Source: Thermococcus sp. (GTDB lineage Archaea; Methanobacteriota_B; Thermococci; Thermococcales; Thermococcaceae). From it: 8,717 nt of DNA. The notes under the pieces were generated by a model. That model was given only the letters and a program-made list of their open reading frames with translations, was not told the origin of the DNA and searched no databases. A program made the position numbers and the translations under genes. The first letter of the stretch is position 1. Every line of letters begins with the position of its first letter. The stretch covers positions 1 through 8,717 of the forward strand of contig JAMONK010000170.1 of the NCBI GenBank assembly GCA_027065835.1, read 5' to 3'. This document shows positions 1-6,331 of this stretch, piece after piece.

Positions 1-1
1 T

Positions 2-496
2 CTATGCGTGTCCGCAGCCGTACTCCCTCATAAGGCCCTCAATCGTTCTCCTGTGGAGCCTCTCCGTCGAGCCAAGGTAGCTGAAAACCGCCCTCATGTA
101 ATCATCGGATGCCGCCTCGGTGAGCACCCCATAAACATCCTCCGCCAGCGTTTCCAGCTCAAGAGCAGCCCTGAGGACCTTGAAAACGTCCCCGCCCCCA
201 TCAAAATCCTCAGTCAGCGACAGGGAATCCAGGGAAGGCAGCGCCACCTCAAGGAGTTCATCCGTGCCGAACACCCTCTCGTAAAGCGACATGAGCTTTC
301 TGTCATGCCGAGCGGCTTCGAGGGAGAGCAGTCTGAAGACGTCGTATACCGAGTCGTCGAGCCCCAGATCTCTGGCCTTTTGGGCGAGTACGCTGTACAA
401 CCGGGCTTTCTTCCTCTCGTTTAAAATCCAGTAGCTTAAGAGCTTCCTCAAATCCAGGCCCTTCAGCCGAACCAGCAGTCCGTCAAGATCCTCCAT
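2..496 (-). CDS. Ferritin-like (rubrerythrin-type) four-helix protein
   Basis: This is a 164-aa, almost wholly helical soluble protein whose Glu/His spacing resembles ferritin-like di-iron proteins (rubrerythrin/COG1633 type). Candidate ligands are Glu27 in helix 1 (ILNERKKARLY), Glu60/His64 in helix 2 (SLEAARHD), Glu113/Glu115 in helix 3 (ALELETLAEDVY) and Glu145/His148 in helix 4 (TERLH). The helix 2 motif is odd: the family usually has ExxH, but here the residue three before His64 is Ala61 and the Glu is four before. The metal site may therefore be altered or lost. No rubredoxin-like C-terminal domain follows; the chain ends in CGHA. The open frame extends 62 codons upstream, but ATG at 496 is preferred because GGTGAT lies just ahead (501-506) and upstream residues are low-complexity and Pro-rich. 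A role in iron or oxidative-stress handling is inferred from the fold only. Confidence 0.75.
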   Translation of the reverse strand: MEDLDGLLVRLKGLDLRKLLSYWILNERKKARLYSVLAQKARDLGLDDSVYDVFRLLSLEAARHDRKLMSLYERVFGTDELLEVALPSLDSLSLTEDFDGGGDVFKVLRAALELETLAEDVYGVLTEAASDDYMRAVFSYLGSTERLHRRTIEGLMREYGCGHA

Positions 497-540
497 TCCA
501 ATCACCGATGAGTCATAAAGCGTTCTCTTTATCCGTTTTG

Positions 541-590
541 TGGTATAACCATCTAAGAAAGATGTTCTAAAAGTAAGAAGCCGTTTAGAA
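541..590. promoter_or_regulatory. AT-rich regulatory region with clustered inverted repeats
   Basis: The 175-bp gap between the THUMP gene and the ferritin-like gene contains three near-contiguous perfect dyads: TGGT-ATA-ACCA (541-551), CATCT-N5-AGATG (550-564) and TTCTAAA-N12-TTTAGAA (565-590). Read on the minus strand they lie 45-95 bp upstream of the ATG at 496. TATA-like candidates are at about 541-550 and 525-534. They could be operator sites for the ferritin-like gene, or partly the 3' end of the THUMP transcript. Short dyads are common in AT-rich DNA, so this is tentative. Confidence 0.35.
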
Positions 591-671
591 GGAGTTCTCG
601 GATACAGGGCTGTTTTTGAATCGGGTTTTATTCCAGGGTTGGCATTGGGATCCCGTGGAACCAGCGCCGCA

Positions 672-1166
672 CTACTCCTCAACCCGCTTCTTAACCATCT
701 CCCCCGCCCTCACAACGGCCACTCCCGTCCTCCTGCCCAGAACCTCTATGAGGACATACCACGTGGGAGAACCCAGATTGACGGCCGCCCCGGTTTCCTC
801 CTTTATCCTTGCCCCTAACCTGAGTTCGACGCCCTTACCGGATTTGATTTTATCCCCCCTCTTTTTGCACCTTACGGCGAAGCTCTCGTCGGGTTTTATC
901 CTTTTTCTGGCAATCTCAGCCGCCCTCTCCACAACCTCATTCTCGTCGCTCCGCACAAGTTCATCAAGGGGAACGACCCGGAAGATCGATTGGGTCTCAA
1001 AGTCCACGAGCAGCCTCACGGCTTCCTCCTTTGACAGGGGCGTTTCCGCAAGGAGAACCCCCTTCCAATCAGTCCCCCTAACGCGGACCTTCCCAAGCGC
1101 CCATTCAAGTTCCAGTATCGCATCGCCTTCGCGCCCCTGGGGGGCGGTGACTAGAAGAACCGTCAT
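672..1166 (-). CDS. THUMP-domain RNA-binding protein (Tan1-like, COG1818)
   Basis: This 164-aa protein consists mainly of a THUMP domain (roughly residues 50-155), the RNA-binding module that recognises the acceptor end of tRNA. The N-terminal half resembles the THUMP-associated ferredoxin-like region. Hallmarks are ESFAVRCKKRG at 94-104 and the basic helix followed by the strand around ARIKEETGAAVNLGSPTW (119-136). There is no methyltransferase, Rossmann or sulfurtransferase domain, so it is the stand-alone kind related to eukaryotic Tan1, the adaptor for ac4C12 formation in tRNA. By analogy it may help a tRNA acetyltransferase or another modifying enzyme, but the archaeal partner is not in this window. 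ATG at 1166 is supported by GGTGAG at 1172-1177 with a 5-nt spacer. It diverges from the AAA+ ATPase gene and is followed, 175 bp on, by the ferritin-like gene on the same strand. Confidence 0.85.
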   Translation of the reverse strand: MTVLLVTAPQGREGDAILELEWALGKVRVRGTDWKGVLLAETPLSKEEAVRLLVDFETQSIFRVVPLDELVRSDENEVVERAAEIARKRIKPDESFAVRCKKRGDKIKSGKGVELRLGARIKEETGAAVNLGSPTWYVLIEVLGRRTGVAVVRAGEMVKKRVEE

Positions 1167-1187
1167 CTCTGCTCACCGATGGACAAG

Positions 1188-1222
1188 TTTTTATATTTCG
1201 CATGCTTAAGTTATTCGGTGAG
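1188..1222 (+). promoter_or_regulatory. Promoter and RBS of the AAA+ ATPase gene
   Basis: A TATA-like element (tttttatatt, 1188-1197) lies about 25 bp before the expected transcript start near 1217. It is followed by the ribosome binding site GGTGAG (1217-1222), 5 nt before the ATG at 1228. The 61-bp gap also has to hold the promoter of the divergent THUMP gene, whose GGTGAG lies at 1172-1177 on the other strand. A second AT-rich element around 1205-1215 could serve that direction. The two promoters must therefore nearly overlap. Confidence 0.55.
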
Positions 1223-1227
1223 TTAAA

Positions 1228-2433
1228 ATGGAATCCGGTGGCCTTAAGCTTTACCCATACCGGTCATACGAGGTGTATGGTCTTTCTCGAAACCCCTTTG
1301 AACAGCTGGCGAGTGAGGGAATAGCCGACGTGGAGAGCATTCATGTTTACCAAGAGGTGGACATGCGCATACAGATGATCATCTCGGAGGTCGTGGGCAA
1401 CAAGAGTTCGATAGCCTTCAGCATCGTCGGTCCGCTTGGAATGGGGAAGACCCAGAGGCTGAAGACTATAATGAGAGCCATTGAGGAGCAGAGGGGAAAG
1501 GCGATATACGTCAAGGTTGACACCAACGACATCCTGAAGCTTACGAGGGACGTGTTCTACGCCCTCAAACCGCCCAGGAGCCGGACCAACATCTTCCTTG
1601 AGAACCTGTCCAGGAAGCTGGGGTTCATCGACCGTCTGGAGAAGATGCTGTCCTCCACTGGGGAGTACAAGAGCAGGGATATAGCCGAGCTTTTAACCGA
1701 GCAGATGGGGAAGTACCCGTACTGTGCCCTGCTCCTCGACGAGCTTGAGAACATGGGGAGCGCCGGCGAGCAGGAGAAGATCCAGTTCTTCGAGATGCTC
1801 AGGCACTTCATAAGCAACATGCCGAAGGGGTGCGTTGTGGCCTTCGCCTGCGTCCCCGAGGCCTACGAGGAGTACACCAGGATATTTCCAGCGTTCTTTA
1901 TGCGCCTGCATTACGAGTTCAAGCTGAGGCCCATGAGTCTGGACGAAGCCTACGAGCTCGTCAAGAAGAGGCTCAACCACGTCAGGGTAAGGGACACCGA
2001 CGACCCGCTCTACCCGTTCACCGAGGAGGCGATAAAGCTTATCCATCAGCTCGGAAAGGGTAATCCAAGGCAGATCCTTCGCCTTCTCCACTACGTGCTG
2101 AGCGAAGCCGCGAAGCACAAGTTCGATCCGATAGACGACTACGTTGTGACGACGATCCTTGAGGAGCCCAAGAGTCTCGAGGAGTACCTCACGAGGATCC
2201 CGAAGGACTACAAGGACCTGATCGAGGCCGTGGTCTTCGAGTTCAACGGGGGACCTGTGAGCTACATCCAGGTCGCAAAGACCGTCAGGAGGCCCGGAAT
2301 GCAGGTCTATGACCAGCTCAACGAGCTCTTGAGGCTTGGCTTCCTGGTCGGTGACCCGAAGGGCAACTACAAGGTTCCAGATTACGTGAGGAAGTTCCTG
2401 GAGGAAAAAGAGGCCGAAAAGGAAGAAGAGTAA
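1228..2433 (+). CDS. AAA+ ATPase with C-terminal winged helix (Orc1/Cdc6-like)
   Basis: This 401-aa protein has a P-loop AAA+ ATPase core followed by a winged-helix domain. Walker A is GPLGMGKT at 68-75, Walker B is ALLLDELE at 167-174, a sensor-1-like strand is at about 202-210 (CVVAFACVP), and the sensor-2 motif GNPRQ is at 278-282, typical of Orc1/Cdc6-related and ExeA-like ATPases. Residues about 325-392 look like a winged helix (YIQVAKTVRRPGMQVYDQLNELLRLGFL). A highly charged Glu/Lys tail ends the chain. The first 30 residues, with YGLSRNPFEQLA, resemble the N-terminal start of Cdc6/ExeA-type ATPases. It diverges enough from the true replication initiator that I would not call it cdc6. 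ATP-dependent DNA or protein remodelling is inferred. It is followed after 22 bp by a membrane hydrolase gene, likely in the same operon. The start is set by GGTGAG five bases upstream. Confidence 0.85.
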   Translation: MESGGLKLYPYRSYEVYGLSRNPFEQLASEGIADVESIHVYQEVDMRIQMIISEVVGNKSSIAFSIVGPLGMGKTQRLKTIMRAIEEQRGKAIYVKVDTNDILKLTRDVFYALKPPRSRTNIFLENLSRKLGFIDRLEKMLSSTGEYKSRDIAELLTEQMGKYPYCALLLDELENMGSAGEQEKIQFFEMLRHFISNMPKGCVVAFACVPEAYEEYTRIFPAFFMRLHYEFKLRPMSLDEAYELVKKRLNHVRVRDTDDPLYPFTEEAIKLIHQLGKGNPRQILRLLHYVLSEAAKHKFDPIDDYVVTTILEEPKSLEEYLTRIPKDYKDLIEAVVFEFNGGPVSYIQVAKTVRRPGMQVYDQLNELLRLGFLVGDPKGNYKVPDYVRKFLEEKEAEKEEE

Positions 2434-2455
2434 AACGGAAACGGCAGGGATCGTC

Positions 2456-2989
2456 ATGCCGAACTACGAAGCACACGTCCTCAGTGGGATAGTGACGTAT
2501 CCCCTGGCGGTGCTGGTGGCCGCTCTAATCAAAACCTACATGGGAGCACCGCTGGAGCTGACGACCATCGCCACGGTGCTGGGCTACGGCTTCTACGTCC
2601 TGGGGGCGGACCTCCCCGACCTGGATCACCCAAACGCTCTGATACATCGCGGAACGAAGCCCATAGTGGCGGTGCTCGCCGGGGGAGCCGCATACGTGAA
2701 CGTTTTACCGGAGATAAACGTCGGCGCCCCGTGGGTCAACGTGACGGTGGCGTGGACGGTGAGCGCACTCATAGGCCTCGGCGCGTGGGTGGGGTTCACG
2801 GCGGTAATGCCAAAGCACCGCGGAATCGTGCACAGCATCCTGTTCGCGGGCGTGTACGGACTGACGGCCTTCGGGATAGGAAGCTACGGCCTGAACATGA
2901 GCAGCGGGGAGAGCCTGTTCCTGGGACTGGCCGCGTTCCTTGGGTACACACTCCACCTAATACTGGACAGGAGCCTTAAACTCGTCTAA
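2456..2989 (+). CDS. YdjM/DUF457-family membrane-bound metal-dependent hydrolase
   Basis: This 177-aa polytopic membrane protein has about five to six hydrophobic segments (approximately 14-26, 36-51, 69-84, 97-118, 126-146, 153-170). The conserved polar motifs match the YdjM/DUF457 putative membrane metal-hydrolase family: His7 near the N-terminus (NYEAH), DLPDLDHPN at 52-60, HRGT at 64-67, KHRGIVHS at 120-127 and LHLILD at 166-171. The His and Asp residues would bind a metal at the membrane face. The bacterial namesake is an SOS-regulated protein of unknown substrate, and other relatives act on phospholipids or are uncharacterised, so no substrate is claimed. The gene begins 22 bp after the AAA+ ATPase stop, with AGGGAT-type Shine-Dalgarno bases around 2446-2452, so the two are probably co-transcribed. 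Confidence 0.8.
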   Translation: MPNYEAHVLSGIVTYPLAVLVAALIKTYMGAPLELTTIATVLGYGFYVLGADLPDLDHPNALIHRGTKPIVAVLAGGAAYVNVLPEINVGAPWVNVTVAWTVSALIGLGAWVGFTAVMPKHRGIVHSILFAGVYGLTAFGIGSYGLNMSSGESLFLGLAAFLGYTLHLILDRSLKLV

Positions 2990-3035
2990 CCGGTTCACCT
3001 CAGTTGTGACGATATACTCAAAAATGGCCCATAAT

Positions 3036-3074
3036 GCTTTTAAGCAGACGGGATTAGGGAAAGGCGGAGGTGAG
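3036..3074 (+). promoter_or_regulatory. Promoter and strong RBS of trxB
   Basis: The TATA-like element GCTTTTAAGC lies at 3036-3045, placing a transcript start near 3065. The unusually strong Shine-Dalgarno sequence GGAGGTGAG lies at 3066-3074, three bases before the ATG at 3078. This RBS is what decides the start against the longer open frame that begins at 3006. The very same 10-mer reappears, reversed, as the TATA element of the unknown gene at 7372-7704. Confidence 0.65.
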
Positions 3075-3077
3075 ACG

Positions 3078-4070
3078 ATGTTCAGTCTGACGTCCCTTTC
3101 AAAGGCATCGGGCGACGAGAACAGGATCTGGGATGTGCTCATAATAGGTGCGGGACCGGCGGGATACACGGCGGCGATATATTCAGCCCGCTACGGCCTC
3201 GACGCCATCATCATAAGCAAGGATCTTGGAGGCAACGTGGCCCTCACGGACCTTATAGAGAACTACCCAGGATTCCCGGAGGGGGTAAGCGGTCAGGAGC
3301 TGGCTGGGAGGATGTACGATCAGGTGAAGGGACTGGGCGTCAACGTGGTCTTCGACGAGGTCGTGAAGGTTGACGTGAGCGAGTGCGCGTACTACGAGGG
3401 ACCGTGCAAGTTTGAGGTTAAGACCGCGAACGGGGCCGTTTACAAAGCCAAGACCGTCATAGTGGCCGTAGGAGCCGCCCCGAGGAAGCTCCGCGTTCCA
3501 GGTGAGGAGAAGTTCTACGGGAGGGGGGTCTCGTACTGCGCCACGTGCGACGGCCCGCTGTTCAAGGGCAAGAAGGTCATCGTGGTCGGGGGAGGCAACA
3601 CCGCCCTTCAGGAGGCCCTCTACCTCAAAAGCATAGGCGTCGATGTCACGCTCGTCCACAGACGGAAGGAGTTCAGGGCGGACAGGATACTCCAAGACAG
3701 ATTCAAAGAAAGCGGCATCCCGGCGATACTGGACACGGTGGTCACGGAGATAGTAGGGGAGGACAAGGTTGAGGCCGTTAAGCTCAGGAACGTCAAGACC
3801 GGCGAGGAACACGAGATGCAGGTGAACGGGGTCTTCGTGTTTATAGGCTACGAACCGAAGACGGACTTCGTCAAGCACCTCGGTGTAACCAACGAGGCTG
3901 GCTACATACCGGTGGATATGTACATGCGCACAAAGGTCAGGGGGCTCTTCGCCGCCGGGGATATAACCAACGTCTTTAAGCAGATCGCAGTGGCGGTCGG
4001 TCAGGGGGCCATAGCCGCGGCCGCGGCGAAGGAACTGCTCGATGAGTGGAAAGAAAGGAACGGGGAGTGA
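3078..4070 (+). CDS. trxB: Thioredoxin reductase (NADPH-type, FAD flavoprotein)
   Basis: This 330-aa low-molecular-weight thioredoxin reductase transfers electrons from NAD(P)H through FAD to a redox-active disulfide, and on to thioredoxin or protein disulfide oxidoreductase in the cytosol. The FAD-binding motif is GAGPAG at 24-29. The active-site disulfide is CATC at 154-157, followed by DGPLF. The pyridine nucleotide motif is GGGNTA at 171-176. HRRKEFRA at 194-201 keeps the two arginines that contact the NADPH 2'-phosphate, so NADPH use is likely. The C-terminal FAD motif AAGDI is at 292-296. Length is normal for the family. The frame is open back to 3006, but the extra 24 residues lack conservation features and the GGAGGTGAG site fixes ATG 3078. 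The gene has its own promoter. In Thermococcales this enzyme is linked to the PDO/SurR redox relay; no canonical SurR site was found here. Confidence 0.97.
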   Translation: MFSLTSLSKASGDENRIWDVLIIGAGPAGYTAAIYSARYGLDAIIISKDLGGNVALTDLIENYPGFPEGVSGQELAGRMYDQVKGLGVNVVFDEVVKVDVSECAYYEGPCKFEVKTANGAVYKAKTVIVAVGAAPRKLRVPGEEKFYGRGVSYCATCDGPLFKGKKVIVVGGGNTALQEALYLKSIGVDVTLVHRRKEFRADRILQDRFKESGIPAILDTVVTEIVGEDKVEAVKLRNVKTGEEHEMQVNGVFVFIGYEPKTDFVKHLGVTNEAGYIPVDMYMRTKVRGLFAAGDITNVFKQIAVAVGQGAIAAAAAKELLDEWKERNGE

Positions 4071-4084
4071 GCTTTTCTTTCCCC
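4071..4084 (+). terminator. T-rich stretch after trxB, possible terminator
   Basis: Immediately after the trxB stop comes gcttttctttcccc. It is pyrimidine-rich with short T-runs, the usual form of archaeal factor-independent termination signals, without a clear hairpin. The assignment rests on position and composition only. Confidence 0.4.
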
Positions 4085-4217
4085 AGCATTCTCTTTAATC
4101 CCACCCGGGTCGATCAGCCCGTTGTTTTGGGGCTCAAGCATCGCGCCCTGCGTTGATTGCGGAACGACACCCGTCCCAGGGTATCGACTCAACAATTCGT
4201 ACTTCTCCAGGCATCAT

Positions 4218-4293
4218 CGAAAATTCTTCGGTCAAAAATGTTCATTGATGAACACAGGCTTATAAAGGTGAACCCCCAATCTGGGGCGGTGAT
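4218..4293 (+). promoter_or_regulatory. Aminotransferase promoter with three inverted repeats
   Basis: The TATA box is ggcttataaag (4257-4267), giving a transcript start near 4285-4290, with GGTGAT at 4288-4293 as RBS for ATG 4298. Three dyads surround it. CGAAAATTCTTCG (4218-4230) is an imperfect 13-mer matching the TGAAAWWWTTTCA site of the Lrp/AsnC-type regulator FL11 at 10 of 13 positions. TGTTCAT-TG-ATGAACA (4239-4254) is a perfect 7-bp-arm palindrome ending three bases before the TATA element, over the BRE position. CCCC-AATCT-GGGG (4274-4286) lies between TATA and start. The arrangement suggests regulated transcription. The regulators are unknown, and the FL11 consensus is recalled from memory. 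Confidence 0.5.
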
Positions 4294-4297
4294 GCAC

Positions 4298-5635
4298 ATG
4301 GTGGTTAGACCTAACGTTAAAGAACTTCCCGGACCGAAGGCCAAGGACGTTATAGGCAGAAACTTCGAATACCTCGCGACGACAACGCAGGACCCCGAGA
4401 ACCTCCCGATAGTCATAGACCACGGTGAGGGCATAAGGGTCTACGACGTCGATGGGAACGTCTTCTACGACTTCGCAAGCGGCGTTGGCGTCATAAACGT
4501 CGGCCACGCCCACCCAAAGGTTGTCGAGGCCATAAAGAGGCAGACCGAAAGGTTCACACACTACTCACTCACGGATTTCTTCTACGAGAACGCCGTCGTT
4601 CTGGCCGAGAAGCTCATAGAACTCGCCCCGGGAGCCTTTGAGAAGAAGGTTGTTTACGGAAACAGCGGTGCCGAGGCCAACGAGGCCGCTATGAAGCTCG
4701 TCAAGTACGGAACCGGAAGGAAACAGTTCTTGGCGTTTTACCACGCGTTCCACGGAAGGACCCAGGCCGTTCTGAGCCTTACCGCCAGCAAGTGGGTCCA
4801 GCAGGACGGCTTCTTCCCGACCATGCCGGGCGTTACCCACATCCCGTACCCGAACCCCTACAGGAACCTCTGGGGCATCGACGGCTACGATGAGCCCGAT
4901 GAGCTGATAAACCGGGTTCTCGACTTCATCGAGGAGTACGCATTCAAACACGTCCCGCCCCACGAGGTCGGTGCGATATTCTTCGAGCCGATACAGGGTG
5001 AGGGTGGCTACGTCGTCCCGCCGAAGAACTTCTTCAGGGAGCTCAAGAAGTTCGCCGACGAGTACGGGATACTCCTGGCGGACGACGAGGTCCAGATGGG
5101 CATAGGAAGAACCGGAAGGTTCTGGGCCATCGAACACTTTGGAGTAGCCCCCGACCTCATCCAGTTCGGCAAGGCCATAGGCGGCGGCCTTCCGCTCGCC
5201 GGCGTCGTCCACAGGAAGGAGATAAGTTTCGACAAGCCGGGCAGGCACGCGACAACCTTCGGAGGCAACCCCGTCGCGATAGCGGCCGGAATAGAGGTCG
5301 TTGAGATAGTCAAGGAGCTCCTCCCGCACGTCCAGGAAGTCGGCGACCACCTGCACAGGTACCTTGAGGAGTTCAAGGAGCGGTACGAGGTCATCGGCGA
5401 CGCTAGGGGTCTCGGTCTCGCTCAGGCAGTTGAGTTCGTCAAGGACAAGGAGAGCAAGGAGAAGAACCCTGAGGTCAGGAACAGGGTTGTCAAAGAGGCC
5501 GCTAAGCGCGGACTCGTCCTCCTCGGCTGTGGAGACAACTCACTCCGCTTCATACCGCCGCTGGTCGTCACGAAGGAGGAGATAGACGTCGCGATGGAGA
5601 TCTTCGAGGAGGCCCTCAAGGCCGCCCTCGGGTGA
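4298..5635 (+). CDS. Class III PLP aminotransferase (ornithine aminotransferase/racemase group)
   Basis: This 445-aa PLP-dependent enzyme is of fold type I, class [14 protein letters not shown] at 121-131 binds the cofactor phosphate, YHAFHGR at 148-154 contains the ring-stacking region, [12 protein letters not shown] at 262-273 contains the Asp that pairs with the pyridine nitrogen, and Lys292 in FGKAIGGG forms the Schiff base. HATTFGGNP at 317-325 completes the site. It closely resembles the Thermococcales group that includes P. horikoshii ornithine delta-aminotransferase (PH1423, from memory) and related amino-acid racemases, often annotated as acetylornithine aminotransferase. Ornithine to glutamate-semialdehyde transamination is the favoured activity. 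Racemase activity on other amino acids cannot be excluded from sequence. The frame is open from 4157, but GGTGAT at 4288-4293 and family length favour ATG 4298, which begins [16 protein letters not shown]. The upstream in-frame ATG at 4292 would overlap the RBS. Confidence 0.9.
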   Translation: MVVRPNVKELPGPKAKDVIGRNFEYLATTTQDPENLPIVIDHGEGIRVYDVDGNVFYDFASGVGVINVGHAHPKVVEAIKRQTERFTHYSLTDFFYENAVVLAEKLIELAPGAFEKKVVYGNSGAEANEAAMKLVKYGTGRKQFLAFYHAFHGRTQAVLSLTASKWVQQDGFFPTMPGVTHIPYPNPYRNLWGIDGYDEPDELINRVLDFIEEYAFKHVPPHEVGAIFFEPIQGEGGYVVPPKNFFRELKKFADEYGILLADDEVQMGIGRTGRFWAIEHFGVAPDLIQFGKAIGGGLPLAGVVHRKEISFDKPGRHATTFGGNPVAIAAGIEVVEIVKELLPHVQEVGDHLHRYLEEFKERYEVIGDARGLGLAQAVEFVKDKESKEKNPEVRNRVVKEAAKRGLVLLGCGDNSLRFIPPLVVTKEEIDVAMEIFEEALKAALG

Positions 5636-5658
5636 TTTCCGTTCTCTTTTCTTCTCAC
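5636..5658 (+). terminator. Pyrimidine-rich terminator after the aminotransferase
   Basis: Directly after the stop codon lies tttccgttctcttttcttctcac, a run of T-clusters of the kind that ends transcription in Thermococcales. No strong stem precedes it. Confidence 0.5.
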
Positions 5659-5673
5659 TATTATGGCACTTTC

Positions 5674-5726
5674 CTGGACGTTCCAGTCAAGTTTTTAAAG
5701 TTGTAACTTGAAATTCCGACGGTGAT
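5674..5726 (+). promoter_or_regulatory. ECF S-component promoter with two abutting dyads
   Basis: The TATA element is gtttttaaag (5691-5700) and the RBS GGTGAT (5721-5726), 5 nt before the ATG at 5732. Two perfect inverted repeats abut: CTGGA-CGT-TCCAG (5674-5686), then TCAAGTT-N11-AACTTGA (5687-5711), whose arms bracket the TATA element exactly. A protein bound to the second dyad would block TBP/TFB, so this looks like a repressor operator. For a vitamin-type transporter, the ligand would plausibly be the transported vitamin or a derivative. Confidence 0.55.
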
Positions 5727-5731
5727 CGAGA

Positions 5732-6328
5732 ATGGACCTGACAGAGATCCTCAAACCTTACGGGAGGTACATCATCACCTCCGCCGTGGTCGTGTTCATG
5801 GCCTACGTATGGGTCAAGCGGGATAAGTTCAGGAGCGCCAACGTAATGGCGATATCGGCGATAATGGCAGCGTTGGTGGCCGTGGCAACGAACTTCATCA
5901 AGGTGCCCACACCCGCCACTGGCGGTTACATAAACATCGGGGACACCATGGTGATGTTCGCCGCAATGGTCTTCGGACCGGTCGTCGGGGTGTTCGCCGG
6001 CGGCGTCGGATCAGCACTGGGCGACATAATAGGGGGATACGCGGGCTGGGCCCCGATAACGCTTATCGTTAAGGGCCTGGAGGGTCTGGCGGTCGGCTAC
6101 ATCGCGAAGAGGTCGGACAACGTTGGAATGCTGGTCGTCGGTGGCACAATAGGGGGAATCATAATGGTGTCCGGCTACTTCCTCTTCGAGGCGTACATGT
6201 TCGGGGTGCCCGCCGCGGCGACCGAGGTTCCGGGGAACACAGTCCAGGCGATCACCGGGATACTGGTGGGAACCGGCCTCGCACAGGTCATAAAAAAGAG
6301 GTATCCGGAGGTCGAAGACCTCATATGA
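5732..6328 (+). CDS. ECF transporter S-component (substrate-binding membrane subunit)
   Basis: This 198-aa hydrophobic protein of the ECF-type riboflavin/HmpT S-component family (PF07155-like) would capture a vitamin or precursor and work with a shared EcfA/EcfA'/EcfT energising module. The family core begins near residue 38 with the A-x3-A helix signature (SAIMAALVA, 42-50), which contacts EcfT. It continues through GGYINIGDTMVMFAAMVFGPV (64-84) and GGVGSALGDIIGGYAGWAPI (90-109), then further helices at about 111-124, 132-155 and 170-186. An extra hydrophobic segment at 13-28, followed by the basic VKRDK, precedes the usual first helix, giving about seven membrane spans instead of six. No EcfA or EcfT gene is adjacent, as expected for group II systems with distant modules. 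Substrate is not assignable; riboflavin, hydroxymethylpyrimidine or pyridoxine-type vitamins are possible. It has its own promoter and meets the DUF1884 gene tail-to-tail. Confidence 0.85.
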   Translation: MDLTEILKPYGRYIITSAVVVFMAYVWVKRDKFRSANVMAISAIMAALVAVATNFIKVPTPATGGYINIGDTMVMFAAMVFGPVVGVFAGGVGSALGDIIGGYAGWAPITLIVKGLEGLAVGYIAKRSDNVGMLVVGGTIGGIIMVSGYFLFEAYMFGVPAAATEVPGNTVQAITGILVGTGLAQVIKKRYPEVEDLI

Positions 6329-6331
6329 GAC

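Noticed and set aside
497..682. N-terminal extension of the ferritin-like frame to 682
   Set aside because: It would add 62 non-conserved, Pro/Arg-rich residues and overlap the upstream THUMP gene end; the RBS supports ATG 496.
1693..2457. Long minus-strand frame (254 codons) opposite the AAA+ ATPase
   Set aside because: It is a mirror frame of a GC-rich gene with no recognisable domain, while the plus-strand frame has Walker A/B and sensor motifs.
2990..3077. SurR redox-regulator site (GTTNNNAAC) ahead of trxB
   Set aside because: Only partial matches such as GTTGTGAC were found; AACCGGTT near 2989 is a short palindrome without the right spacing.
4110..4255. Possible C/D box small RNA (TGATGA-like boxes on both strands of the trxB-aminotransferase gap)
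   Set aside because: Boxes have mismatches and no properly spaced D boxes; the guide-RNA architecture is not met.
4157..4297. N-terminal extension of the aminotransferase to 4157
   Set aside because: It crosses the TATA box and RBS of the gene, and family members begin near [12 protein letters not shown].
4565..5356. Long minus-strand frame (263 codons) opposite the aminotransferase
   Set aside because: It is an antisense shadow caused by codon bias; the plus strand encodes a complete PLP enzyme.
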